A stretch of 64,000 bases of DNA from Dictyostelium firmibasis (taxonomy: Eukaryota; Evosea; Eumycetozoa; Dictyosteliales; Dictyosteliaceae). The translations under genes and the position numbers were made by a program. The notes beneath the pieces were generated by a model. That model did not search any database and had not been told where the DNA came from. It saw only the letters and a list, made by a program, of their open reading frames with translations. Below are positions 51,779 to 63,757 of this stretch, one piece after another. The stretch is from contig CM069767.1 of assembly GCA_036169595.1 (NCBI GenBank), positions 823,501 to 887,500 of the forward strand, read 5' to 3'. How positions within the stretch are numbered: the stretch's first letter is position 1; each line of letters starts with the position of its first letter.

Positions 51779-53150
51779 TTATGGGCAAATATAGAAATTT
51801 GGATTATTGGTTTCTGAACAAGGTGTGGGTTGAATTATATAACTCGTTGGGCTACCTGTACATGAATATGATGAATTATAAAGAGTTGAAAGAGCATGTA
51901 TACATGCCTGAGTCATCTGGTCCATAATAGGCACATGTATCAAGTATTGAAGCATTTGAATTTGATTTTTCCAGTTAGTATCATTTTGACAAGTATCAAT
52001 TGTTGTTACTCAAGTTAAATAATTTTCATTTGGTGGAGGTGCAATTGATTCTAAACATTGATATTCCATATTCAATTCATTTGCTTCAATTGGAAAATCT
52101 GATGTATAACCTCCATTACAACCAGAATTATAATATAACACTTGAATGTGTGAACCATCTTCTGTACAAATATATTTAGAATTATCTTTACAGTATCCAT
52201 TAATCATATAAATTTGATCCAAAAGAATGTTGTTTGTACAATTATTGGGATTATTATCATTTTGGTAATATGTAATAGATATATAATTGAATTGGTTATC
52301 GAATCTTTCACTACTACCAAATACCATACCAATTATAATTGATAGAGTTATTATGACAATTAGGGGTTGATGGTTGGCACATGCCTTAACTATGCCATCT
52401 TTTAAATTTATATATGCTTTTGTTAATTCTTTTCTTTCATCATTAGTTACATTTGTATCCCATAATTCCATTTGATTTAATTCTTCTTCTCTTGCTTTAA
52501 TTTTATCTAGTATCATTGATTGCCACTTTTGTTGGTTTAGTTGGTACTGTATCGTTTTTGAGCACATTAAAATCGAACAATCTAGTTAAATCAATATTAT
52601 ATGTATCTCATGATATTTTATCTGCTAAAGTATCATCTGTATAATTACAACTAAATGAACCCCATTTTGAATCGTGATATTTATCTGGATCTGTCTCTCT
52701 AAGTTTTGCCATCAAAATGTATCTAAGGTATACTTTTGAAAGGTCTGATATATATACATAAGCTGATAACTCTCCATTTTTTGTGATACAAAAAAAATTA
52801 AACCTTTTTTCTTATTTTTGGGTAATTTCCCAAATGGATTTATTTTTATTTTTATTAATTTTATTCTATACCATAATGGGTAAAAAAATTACCATATTTC
52901 CACAAACTCTTCCTATGTTTTTCTTTCCTTTTGTGGTTTAATTTAATCGCATTAACGTCTTTGAATTTCTTTGTGTATTTCAATTTGCTTTTATTATTAT
53001 CTATTTGGTAATGACATGACCTTTCCAAAAACAATATTTCATTTTTTAAATTCCTTTGTCTTATCTATTGCATGTTTAACTAAAATGATTGGTTTTATAA
53101 ATTTTTTTTCATAGTTATTTATATCTTTTACTTTGTGAACATTTTTCCAA
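51779..53150 (-). pseudogene. Multi-lesion pseudogene (membrane or secreted protein relic)
   Basis: Read on the minus strand, protein-like stretches follow one another across frames: HKVKDINNYEKKFIKPIILV (about 53140-53040); KLKYTKKFKDVNAIK and WKYGNFFTHYGIE (about 52990-52870); GELSAYVYISDLSKVYLRYI and MAKLRETDPDKYHDSKWG, interrupted by TGA at 52610-52608; then, after a frame change near 52520, the 185-codon open frame 52567..52010 with a hydrophobic segment (LIVIITLSIIIGMVFG) and Cys-rich ectodomain. TGA at 52012-52010 breaks it, yet the same frame stays open for 76 more Cys-containing codons to TAA at 51779. Several stops and shifts argue for a dead gene, possibly two overlapping relics. 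The family was not recognised. Confidence 0.65.
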
Positions 53151-53242
53151 ATAAAAATAAAAAATTGAAATAAAATAAATAAAAAAATTAAATTTTTTTT
53201 ACTTTACAAAGAATAGATGGAGGTGTGGTTTATAAAAAAAAA

Positions 53243-53276
<34 letters not shown>

Positions 53277-53992
53277 TTTTAATTTCCAATTTGCAAAAAT
53301 GTAAAAATTCACTTTTACATTTTTACAAATTTCCATATTGAACATGTCGGTGATGAAATAACAATATACAATGTTTTTCTTTTTACTTTTTTTTTTCTCT
53401 TATCTTTAATTTATTATAAAAAATAAAAAAATATATAAAAAAAAAAAAAAAAAAAACAAAAAAAATAACAAAAAAAAAACAAAAAAAAAAAATAAAATAA
53501 AATAAAAAACATCACAAATCTAATTTTAACTTTGTCTAACCCCCAACCCACATAACTAAACATTTTTTTTTTATTTTTTTTTTGTCAAAAATTTTTTTGA
53601 GATGTTGGGTTTAACACCAACCTACTCTGTTGTTAAATTATTGATTTAATTATTTATTTTTTTCTATTTTTTTTTTATTTTGCTTTGTGTTTATTTTTTT
53701 ATTCTAATTTTTTTTTTTTTTTTTTTTTTTTGTTAAATTTTTTTATATTCACCAAATAGCAACACATCATTTATTGACACAAGTTAAATTTATTTAATGT
53801 ATTTTTATTGTTAAATTGTAAAATTTTTTTTAATTTTTTATTTAAATTTTGGTTTAAAAAAAAAATATAATTATTTATTATTTTTTGTAACAACATTTAT
53901 ATATATATATATATATATATATTAAATAAATCTTTCAATAAATCTTTTATTTCTATATATATAATATATATATAAAAAACTAAGACATCTGA

Positions 53993-54024
<32 letters not shown>

Positions 54025-54029
54025 AAAAA
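53151..54029. promoter_or_regulatory. Upstream region of the 1,430-aa membrane-protein gene
   Basis: A/T tracts with a C-rich box at 53536-53557 (CTAACCCCCAACCCACATAACT) and a small inverted repeat at 53604-53621 (GTTGG...CCAAC), 410-490 bp before the start codon. These resemble CA-rich developmental promoter elements. (AT)n at about 53899-53922. No ORF. Confidence 0.4.
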
Positions 54030-57000
54030 ATGAAATTATTAAATTATTTAATAATAATAATTTTATTAACAACAACAACTATAACATTTATTTATGGTTG
54101 TAAAGATGTTTTATTAGATTATACAGAAAAAATACCAACAAGTTCATCTTTATCATGTATTGGTACAACCCCATCGGTTACATTTAATAATTATCAGGTA
54201 TACAATATTTTCACAATTACACCAACACCAATCTCAATTGTTACCGATTTAAATAATAAGATTGTTACATTTAAATATGATACGACATACACTTTAAAAT
54301 ATAATGTAGGAGAAGGTTGTACAGAGAATACCAAAACATTTAGTTATGCCTCATTATCACCTCCAGTTTCACAATATTCCGTTACAGAAGGAAAATGTTC
54401 AAATTCTGAAAGCTTCATAACATTGACAAATATTCAATCAACATCAATATATACATTGAAGTTGACATCAGGTGGTGATACTATTCAATTAAATACAACG
54501 AATCCAACTGCATCAATCACTAAAAGTGGTCAATGGATATTAAAAGATCAAAGTTCAGGAAACCTTTATCCTGAATGTGACAGAGTGATCTCGATTGATC
54601 AACCATCAATCAACTATCCAGATTTTAAAGTTACTTCATCAATATGCTATGGTAACAATGGTTCAATAATTGTAACTTCACCATCAAAATATACAACGAT
54701 CACTTTAACAAATCTATTAGATGGTAGTTTAATTACAGCATCAAGTGTTGGTTCATTCACTTCACTATATAGTGGTAATTATCTATTATCATTATCAAGT
54801 AGTACTTGTGGAAAACAGTCAATATCAATATCATTAGATCCAATTATGCCAAGATTAAAATTCACTTACACCGATACAACATGTCCATCTAAACCAAAGA
54901 TTAAAGTTTCTATCGATGATCCATCAGTCCCTTCTACCGATCAGTATATAATGACAATAAATGGTGTACCTTCTTCAACCGATAATGTATTATCACCAAT
55001 TATTACAAATGAAAATCAAACTAGTCTACCATTTACATTCTCTTATAAAAAATGTTTATCAAGTTTTTCATTACCAATGAATCAACCACAAATGAATTTA
55101 GCATTTTCAATTGATAACCAGGAAAATTCATTATATGATTGTTCATCAACATCAACAATCAATACTATTAATTTAAATTATGATAAAACAGTGATCTCGG
55201 GTTTAAATGTTATGTTAGTTAATGATGGTACTATTGTAACACCAAGTGATCCAACCCTAAATACATATCCAATTAAAACAAATCAACAATTATCAATTAC
55301 GTCATCATGTTATTTAAATCCATTATTCGTAGAATTACCACAACCTGAACCAATTATAAATGTTGAAGGTGGAATGAATGGAATTGGTTGCTATGAGAAT
55401 ACTACTATTTCAATTTACAACCATTTGGATTTTTCATCAATTAAATTAGTACCATTAGATTCACCAACAACACCAATATCATTAAATACAGTAACAGGTC
55501 AATTTAATAATATTTTCCGTAAATCTTATAATTTAGTCTATCAATATTGTTCAACATCAATTGAATCTAGTAAATTATTAAATCTTGCAACTTCAACTTT
55601 AACTTCTTCACAATATATCTTGGAACAAATTGGTAATGATATCGATTGTAAAACTGGCGGTGTACCTGTAAAAGCAACCTTTATAAAATCAGATTCAACA
55701 AAGTTAGATGCACTTTATTCTTACATTCTACCAAATCAAATTGCTCCCATTGAATTTAAATTTAACGATCAATGTATAATTAATTTAAATTTTAATCCAA
55801 ATTTTACTTCAACTCCAAAATGTAAGTTAATTATTTTTTATTAATTAATAATAATAGTAATAATAATTATTAATATTTTTATCTTTTTTTTTATTTGCTA
55901 AAAAAAAATTAAAAATAAAATTAGATTTAAATTTAAATAACAAACCAATTATTAAAGTTAATAATTCAACATGTTTATATTCAAATGATGGATCAATTTC
56001 AATTGATGGAAATGGTATTGATATTGGTAGCGTTATAATTGGTGATCAATTATTTAGAAAATCATCAAATGGGGTATACAGTGGTTTAAATGTAGGTAGT
56101 TACCAAGTCTCATTAATTTATAGTACAATTAATTCTAATGGATTTTGTGGTGGTCAAAGATTTGATATTGGAACAGTTACGATTGGTTCAACAGATACGA
56201 AATTTATGGTTACCGTTAACTCTATTTCAAATGCAAATTGTCAAACCAATGATAATGATGGTTCAATAACAATTGAAAATCCTAAAACTTTTAAATATAT
56301 TTCCATTGGTTCAAATGTTGCTGTTAATGGTGTTTTATCGAATCTAGGATCTGGATTACAAAGTGTTTCCTTTGAGAGTTTAGATTCAACCTGCAAAGGT
56401 TCATTCCCAGTTTTCGTAGGAAGTGCAGGTACTGAACCAACATTTACATTAAATTTAATCCAACCTTCAACATGTTATTCTGATCCTTCTATCTCAATGA
56501 CATCCAATGTCGTTGGTGATGGTATTCTTTCAATTGCTATTTTTAATTCTTCCGATGATAGTATTCAAGTTTCAAAAGTAATTGATGTGAACTCAAATAA
56601 TTTACAATTCACCAATCAAAATGTTATACCAATTTCTCCAGGTAATAAAGTGTTAATAATTTATTCTGGCACATGTGCATACCGAAAAACTATCACTATT
56701 CCACTAAATAATCCCTCATTTTCATATTCCTCAACTTTTGATTACAATTGTGTTAATCAATTTGAAAATGGTTTAATTTCTAGTGGACTAGAATCTAATT
56801 TCACTGTTGTAACTGACTCAATTATAGTAACACCAACAACAACTACAACTACACCAACTACACCAACAACTATTAGCAATTCACCATTCACAATTCATGG
56901 TTTACAAAGTGGACAATATTCAGCTTTAATAAAATGGAATTCCGTTTGTCAATCAGTATTACCAATTGTAACTAAATCTATTAAACCAATAGTTCCACCA

Positions 57001-58425
57001 ACCTACACAATAACTCATAGTCCATCTACTTGTTTATCAGATTATAATTATAATTTACAAATTACAAATATGGGTCAATATTCTAGTGTTTCAATAAATA
57101 ATAGAATTCAAGATGATTCAAATGGTAATTTCTTTATGCTACCAATCACAAGTGGCGAAATCATTTATAAAGATAAAACAACTCAATGTATTGGTAAAAT
57201 TAATTTCAACTTTGATCCTTCAGCAATAGTATTTAATAATAATAGCTCGTTATCAACAATTACAACTGGATTTAATAAAACATTTGAAACATGTCATGGA
57301 TCTTGTGATGGTACATTACAAGTTAGTAATAATGTTTTAAATGAAACATATTTCCATTATTCATCGATATCGATCAGAGAGAATTCAAAAAGATTTTTAA
57401 CTCCATTTAAAACTTCGATGACATCTGGTATTAATTATTTTGGTATTTCAACAACAGATTTATTGTTTAATCAAATTGGAAAATCAAATCCATTCTGTAT
57501 TATCTCCAATCCGATTTCATTCACATCCTATGAGCCATTGTTGGTTGATTTAGATGGTGATGCTTGTTTAGCTTTTGATAATGATACCGATTTAGTTCTA
57601 TATACGAATGTAACCGATAAAGTTACAAATCAAACTTCAATTGTCGTTTCCTACAAGAGTAATTCAAATTCAAAAAATGTTGGATCCATTGATGCATTGG
57701 TTAGAATATTCGATGACGAAAATAGTGATTTAGAACCATTGCCAACTTCATTAAGTGCAACTTATAATTTAGTGAATTCAAATAAACCAATAGTTGTAAT
57801 ACCATCAGCGAGTAATACCGCAGCAGATTATAGCAATTTAGAGTTTGGTAATTATATTTTAACAGCCACAATCAATAATAGACAATGTAAAAGATCACTA
57901 GTGAAATCATTCAACTTGAATAATTCAACCAATAATGGATTTTTGATTAAACTAGATACAACCAATTATTGTGAGGCAGTTAGAATAGTACCTTTTAATA
58001 TGGAAGCATCTTTCAATTATTTTATTACCAACTCCACTGGAGTTATCGTATATCAGTACTTGAATAAATCAGGTGTTGTTCTTAGTGATTATTTGGATAG
58101 TGATCAAAAATATACCGTAAAAGCAGTCCAAATTGTTAGTGGCACTAAAACTGTACAATATCAAAGCACATGTGATATGGTTGTACAATCAAAAGTTTGT
58201 CCAGTAAATAATGATTCTCAAATTAAATTAATCGTTGGATTAGCATTAGGTTTATTGGTTGCAGCTTTCATATTAGTATATGGTATTTATAAATTAAGAG
58301 AGAGACAAATTAAAAAGAAAAATAAGGAAAAATTAGAAGAAAATGAACACCCTCAAGAATATGATGATCAAGAAGAAGAAATTGATGAAAATTATCGTCA
58401 TCATAATATGATGGTCGAAATGTAA
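54030..58425 (+). CDS. Large type I membrane protein with repeated beta-sandwich-like modules
   Basis: Exons 54030..55821 and 55925..58425 (T|GTAAGT, TTAG|), phase 1+2, 1,430 aa. Signal peptide MKLLNYLIIIILLTTTTITFIYG; ectodomain of about 1,340 residues rich in Ser, Thr and Asn; transmembrane helix at about 1365-1387 (LIVGLALGLLVAAFILVYGIY); cytoplasmic tail basic then acidic (KKKNKEKLEENEHPQEYDDQ). The ectodomain repeats a motif Cys-x(3-6)-(N/D)-G-S-I-x-(I/V), as in SSICYGNNGSIIV, STCLYSNDGSISI and ANCQTNDNDGSITI, each followed by strand-like segments. This is like the SprB-type or Ig-like modules of adhesins. A surface receptor or adhesion role is inferred, and no named family was recognised with certainty. 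Confidence 0.85.
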
Positions 58426-58994
58426 AATTATAAATAAAAAATAAAAAAAAATAATAGTATTTAATAAAAAAAATAAATGGAATTTAAAAATATATATAAA
58501 CCCATTCTACATTTTAAAATAATTTTTTTTTATTAAATTCCATACTTATATTTTTTAATGTGAATCTATCCTTTTTCATATATTTAACTCAGTATTATTG
58601 AAATTTCTTCTCTCATTACATTAAACACACAAAATAAACAAAAAAGCCAAAACAACAAATTAAAAATAATAAATTTTTTTTTTTTGAAACTCTTTTATAA
58701 GATATTAATATTTAAAAATTAATTTTATTTTATTTTTTATTTATTTTTTAAATAACGAGATTGAAGAGAATTTTTTTATTTTAGAGAAATCAAAAATAAG
58801 AAAATATAAAACCAAATAATAAATTAATTAAAATTTTATTTTTATTTATTTTTTTTGGTTTTTAATGCTCTATATTTCTCAATCTAATATTTAAATATAT
58901 TTGTATTGAATAATTTTGCCAAAATAATTTTGAAAAAGATTTAAAGGAAAAAAAATAAAAATAAAAAATTTCTAATTTTATATGTGTAGGTGAA
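58426..58994. other. Convergent intergenic region
   Basis: Lies between the 3' ends of the 1,430-aa protein gene (+) and the SAP-like gene (-). A/T-rich with moderately complex patches at 58495-58660. No gene signal. Confidence 0.5.
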
Positions 58995-59369
58995 TCAAGA
59001 TTCTATTGATTGATTACAATCATTATTATCACTATCGCTTTTATTAATATTTGAATCGAGCTCTTTAATTTCTTTTTCTAATTTATCTATTTCTTCTTGA
59101 ATTTTAATTAATTTTTGTTCATCAGTTAAACTATCATTTGAAAGAGCATCATTAATATTGCCATTGTAATCAATAAAAGGTAGATCACTAAACGATGTCA
59201 TTGATGAGTAATAAATAAGAATTCTCTCTATAATTTCATTTTTCTTTCCTTTAATATTTTTTAAACCAAATCTTACTCCAATCATCCTTATATCTTTATA
59301 TGATTTATTCAATAATTCTTCTTTACTAAATTTATAGTTTTCATTTTTTATTACTTTTGGTATATCCAT
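58995..59369 (-). CDS. Small SAP-like domain protein
   Basis: 124 aa, single exon. Residues about 12-50 (FSKEELLNKSYKDIRMIGVRFGLKNIKGKKNEIIERIL) fit the SAP helix-extended-helix pattern: a hydrophobic helix, a Gly before a turn (IKGKKNEIIERIL for the usual GKKxELIxRL), then Ile/Leu-rich helix 2. The C-terminal half is an acidic/basic coiled coil (LTDEQKLIKIQEEIDKLEKEI) with a Ser/Asp tail. SAP motifs often bind DNA or RNA, so a nuclear role is likely but unproven. Confidence 0.65.
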   Translation of the reverse strand: MDIPKVIKNENYKFSKEELLNKSYKDIRMIGVRFGLKNIKGKKNEIIERILIYYSSMTSFSDLPFIDYNGNINDALSNDSLTDEQKLIKIQEEIDKLEKEIKELDSNINKSDSDNNDCNQSIES

Positions 59370-59838
59370 ATTAATATTTATTTTGATTATATAAATATAA
59401 TTTTCTTTTCAATTTTTTTTATTTCTTATTTTTTCGAAATAAAACTTAAAAAATGAATCAATCCTTTTTATATTTTTTCCAAAAAAAAAAATAAAAAATA
59501 AAAAATAAATAAATAAAAAAAAAAAAAATAAAAAAAATAAAAAAATAACAGATAATTTTTCCAATAATAGAAATTCAAATATTTAAAATTTTTATTTGAA
59601 GACTTAAAGGTGGAATGAAAAAAAAATAAAAAAATTGTAATGAAAAAGGTAAAAAAAAAAAGTGAATAATTACGAAAAATGTGGGAAAGGGGGGGTTATA
59701 GAATATTAAAATATTTTATTTTATTTTAAATTATTTGTTTGTACATGAATATTTTTACTGATGAAAAAAAAAAAAATTATATAAGCATATATGTATATAT
59801 ATTGTTTTTTAAAAAAATATTTGAAAAAAAAAGTGAAA
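59370..59838. other. Intergenic, promoter side of the SAP-like gene
   Basis: A/T tracts with one G-run box at 59680-59698 (GTGGGAAAGGGGGGG on the plus strand, C-rich on the gene strand) about 310 bp upstream of the SAP-like gene. No ORF. Confidence 0.4.
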
Positions 59839-59977
59839 TTATTGATTAATTGGTGATACATTTGAAACCAAAATTGAATTTATACTGATTAACTTTTTAA
59901 GGTGGTTTACTTTGTTAAATCTTTTCAAATGGTTGGATCCCTAAAAAAAAAAAGAGATATTTAAAAAAAAATTCGTT

Positions 59978-60011
<34 letters not shown>

Positions 60012-60522
60012 ACCCAAATTATTGTGGTTTGATCAAATAAATTTATTAAATACCCACATCTTTTTTTAATTTTTTATTAATCTTTTTTTTCTTGTTTAAA
60101 TTACTATTTACATCAATATTTTTATCACTATCATTAATACCATCATCACAATCTTGATCCGATTTACTAACTATAATATCATCATCAACATCATTATTAT
60201 CTTTATTAACAAAATCAATATTGATATTATCATTAATATTAATATTGCCAATAAAATTTATATTTTCATTTTGTTGCTGTGCGTTATTATCCAAATAAAG
60301 TTGTTTATCTAAAATTGATAAATCTATAGAATTGAAATCTTTTTTTGGTAATAAAGGAGAAGATGGGGGAGGTGGAGGAGTTATTCTATTTTGAAGACGT
60401 TGATTATTAAAATTATGATGTGGTTGTGGTTGTTTCGTTAATGTTGTTCCACTAACTAACAATATTAGATCTATACATTCAGAATCATGTTGTTCCAAAA
60501 CACACGTATTTGATCTCATCAC
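59839..60522 (-). CDS. Pro/Asn/Asp-rich protein, function unknown (possible second exon)
   Basis: Main frame 60522..60046, 158 aa: MMRSNTCVLEQHDSECIDLILL, a Pro run (ITPPPPPSSPLLPKKDF), DLSILDKQLYLD, an Asn/Asp-rich part and a Lys-rich end. Not recognised. A further open block 59940..59839 (SNHLKRFNKVNHLKKLIS ... VSPINQ, TAA) follows a good TTTTTTAG acceptor. It joins in phase 0 if a weak GTGGGT donor after codon 155 (60057) is used, giving 188 aa. If not spliced, the gene ends at 60046. Either Met1 or Met2 could start. Confidence 0.5.
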
Positions 60523-61614
60523 TTTAATTATCTTTTTTTATTTCTTTTGTTTTTTTTTTTTTTTTTTTCTTTTTGTAGAATTTTTTTTTTTATTCTAAAT
60601 AAAAAAAAAGGTGCAAAGAATAAAATTAGTTTTTGTTGTGCGACAAAAAAAATATTAAAAAAATATAAAAAAAATAAAAAAATAAAAATATAAAAAAAAT
60701 ATTAAAAAAAAATAGGAAGAAAAAAAATATAAAAATTTAAAATTAAAAAAAATAAAAAATAAAAAAATATAAAAAAAAAAACAAAATTGAAATTTAGTAA
60801 GAAGAGGATATGGGAATTTTATATGTTTAATATAAATATATGAAAAATATAAAATGTAGATTCTTTAAAAAAAAAAAAAAAAAAAGTATAGAGGTCACAC
60901 TAACTGTATTTATTTTCAGTTGAAATAGAATAAAAAAAAATAAAAAAATAAAAAAATAAAAAAATAAAAAAATAAATAAAAAATAATTATTAAGCACCCA
61001 CTTAAGTTGTTTTTTCATTTTTTATTTAATTTTAATTTTTATAAATATTTATTTATTTTCGTGATTTATTAATAAAAAAAAAAAAATATTTATTAAAATT
61101 AAATTAAATAAAAATAAAAAAATAAAAGAATAAAAAAAGAAAAAATAAAAAAAAATAAAACTAAATAAAAAAAGAAAAAATAAATACTAATTAACTTTAT
61201 TTTTTTTTTTTCATATTTTTTTCTAAAAAAAATTATTTATTATATATTTTCATATTTATCTTTTATTTTTTTTTTTAAAATTTTTTTTTTATAATTTTTT
61301 TTTTTTTCTCTCTCTTTTTATTTTTATAAATTTTGATCTTCAAGTATTAAATATTAAATCAAATCAAGAATCAATCTTTACATAATAAACCCAATAATAC
61401 ATATCGAAAAAACCTTTTTATAATATCAAAAAACTATTATAATAATGAGATTTGAAAAAAAAATAATATGAAAAAAAATTAATAAAAAAATTAAAAAGAA
61501 AATGAATACTATAATTATTTTAATAATTTTTATTTGTAGATAGAAATCAAAACTAACAACACTAACCACCACAACCAATAAAATAACATAAAAGTTTAAG
61601 AAAAAACAACAACA

Positions 61615-61649
<35 letters not shown>

Positions 61650-62597
61650 CACTACTTTTTTTCCATATTCGATTATTTTAATTTTTACCTTTTTCCTATA
61701 TTAAATATTGTAGAATACCATGATAACATTAATTACTCTATTAATATAAAAAGAAACTTCCAATTTAAGTATGTTTCAATTATTGTTTATATGATTTTCT
61801 TCTAAATACGATTAGTGTGTGTGTTACTTTATTTAAATGTGAGTGTGTGTTTTTTTTTATTTTTTTTCAATATTATTATAATTTTTTTTTTCCAGCATAA
61901 TTTTAAGTTTTAGTATGCAAAACGTTTTTTTTTTTTATTTTTTTTTATTTATTAAAATTATAATAATTTATAAATAAAAATAATATAACTCAATGTATTT
62001 ATTTGTTTGTTAAAAATAGAAACAGTATATGGAAGTAGTAAAAGTAGTGGGAGTGAATAAGTGTTGGTGGTTGGTAGTAGATTTCTATATTGAGAGAGTT
62101 TGTGAGAAAATAAGTGGGTTTAATTAATTTGGAAACAATTTATTTTAACGGTAATCATATATAATGTTATATGTATTACTTGTGAGTGAGTACTGTGTGT
62201 ACCCACTCACCATTTCTATTCATATTTTTTATATTTTTCTTTAATGTCCTGTTATATCATATTCATTGATTATGGTTGATGTTGTTATTTTGTTGTTTTT
62301 GGTTTTTTAAAAAAAAAAAAAAAACAAAAAACAATAATTTTAATTCAAATGGATATATATGATAAAAATTTGTATTTACATGGTGGTGGTGTTATAAAAA
62401 AATTTATACTTATATATATAATTTATATTTTTGAAAAATTGTATAATAGCAACAAACAAACAAATTAAAAAATAAAAAAATAAAAAAAAATAATGATAAA
62501 AAAGCATACCATATTAACAACCACCAAATCTTGATGGATGGTATTGGAAAAATTAAAAATTTATGTTTTTTTATTAAACAATTAATTTTGTCTCTGC

Positions 62598-62629
<32 letters not shown>

Positions 62630-63031
62630 TTAATATATCTTTTACCCACACATCCATTTTTATTGATATGATTCTATATTTGGACAATTTTATTTTTTTT
62701 TTGTTATTTTATGTATGTTGTATGTAAAATAATTAAATTTAATTATATGTATAATACCTATATAGCACATAATTAAATTATTAAATTTATTTTTATTTAT
62801 CTATTTTTTTTTTTTATTATTTATTTATTTTTTTTTTTCAATCAAATATTTAAATAAAAAAAAAAAAAAATCAATTAAATTTATTTTTCAATATAACCAA
62901 AAAAAACAAAAATTAATTATTTTAAAAAAAAAAATAGGAAATAGTAAATAATTATAAATAAAAATAAAAAATTATAATAAAATAAAAAATAATAAAAAAA
63001 TAAAAAAATAAAAAAATAAAAAAATAAAAAA
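60523..63031. promoter_or_regulatory. 2.5-kb gene-poor region upstream of the zinc-finger gene
   Basis: The longest stretch without a coding signal. Homopolymers alternate with more complex islands: 60880-60920, 61325-61420, 61545-61610 (CACTAACCACCACAACC at about 61560), 61690-61850, and 62020-62230 with several G/T-rich boxes (GTGTTGGTGGTTGG at about 62061; an inverted repeat at 62182-62210). A (TG)n run is at 62604-62630. It fits a long developmental promoter, or one or more non-coding RNA genes. No tRNA was found. Confidence 0.4.
62604..62630. repeat. (TG)n dinucleotide repeat
   Basis: About 13 TG units following an AT-rich lead, in the gene-poor region before the zinc-finger gene. Confidence 0.9.
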
Positions 63032-63487
63032 ATGAAGAACAATACCAAAATAATAGAAACAAAATGCAGTATGGAACAAATAAATGTATCACCAAAATAT
63101 TATGATATAATATCATTTGGTTATTTTCCAAATTATTTTAATAATAATAATAATAATAATAATTTATCAAATGATAATAATATATCCAATAACATAAAAG
63201 AATATAAAATTTCCATTTTAGAAGATTTCAAAGAAAATGATAATCAAACTAATAAATTATGTACAACTATAACCAATAATATTAAAATTATAAAAAAAAT
63301 TAGTAAATCAAAGAAATTAAATTCAAAGTCCCATATTTTCAAAAAAAGAAATTTTAAATCATATTCAAATATTTCTTCATCAAAATCTAATTCAAATAAT
63401 GTAATTGCAACTTTAATTTTACCTAAAATTGAAGACCCTCAAATAATAGAAAATCAACAAACAACAAACGATCAATCAATCAATTGT

Positions 63488-63530
<43 letters not shown>

Positions 63531-63757
63531 TTACATGGGTTTATTATCATTATGATTGTAATGGTAAAAGAAAGTCTATATATGATGATAATGAGATTTC
63601 ACAATTGTCAACCCCATTCCCAAATAAACACCAATGCTCTAAATGTCTATCAAGTCAACGCTCTGTATTTAAATTAAATAAATTTGGTAAATTAGACTGT
63701 TCATTTTGTTTAAGTTTTAACACGAATGATGCTCCACAACAAAAATCCGACTTTTAA
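63032..63757 (+). CDS. Asn-rich protein with a GATA-like C-terminal zinc finger
   Basis: Single exon, 241 aa. The first 165 residues are Asn/Lys/Ser-rich with two poly-Asn runs and basic patches (KKISKSKKLNSK, FKKRNFKSYS). The C-terminus has KFTWVYYHYDCNGKRKSIYD and then CSKC-x17-CSFC (about 205-229), the exact Cys spacing of the GATA finger. The usual core Trp and Arg are replaced (VFKLNKFGKLDCSFCLSF), so it is a divergent finger or another treble-clef type. A nuclear DNA-binding role is inferred. Confidence 0.65.

Noticed and set aside
52010-52567. Annotating the 185-codon frame as an intact gene
   Set aside because: Protein-like sequence continues in frame beyond its TGA and in other frames before its ATG, which fits a pseudogene better.
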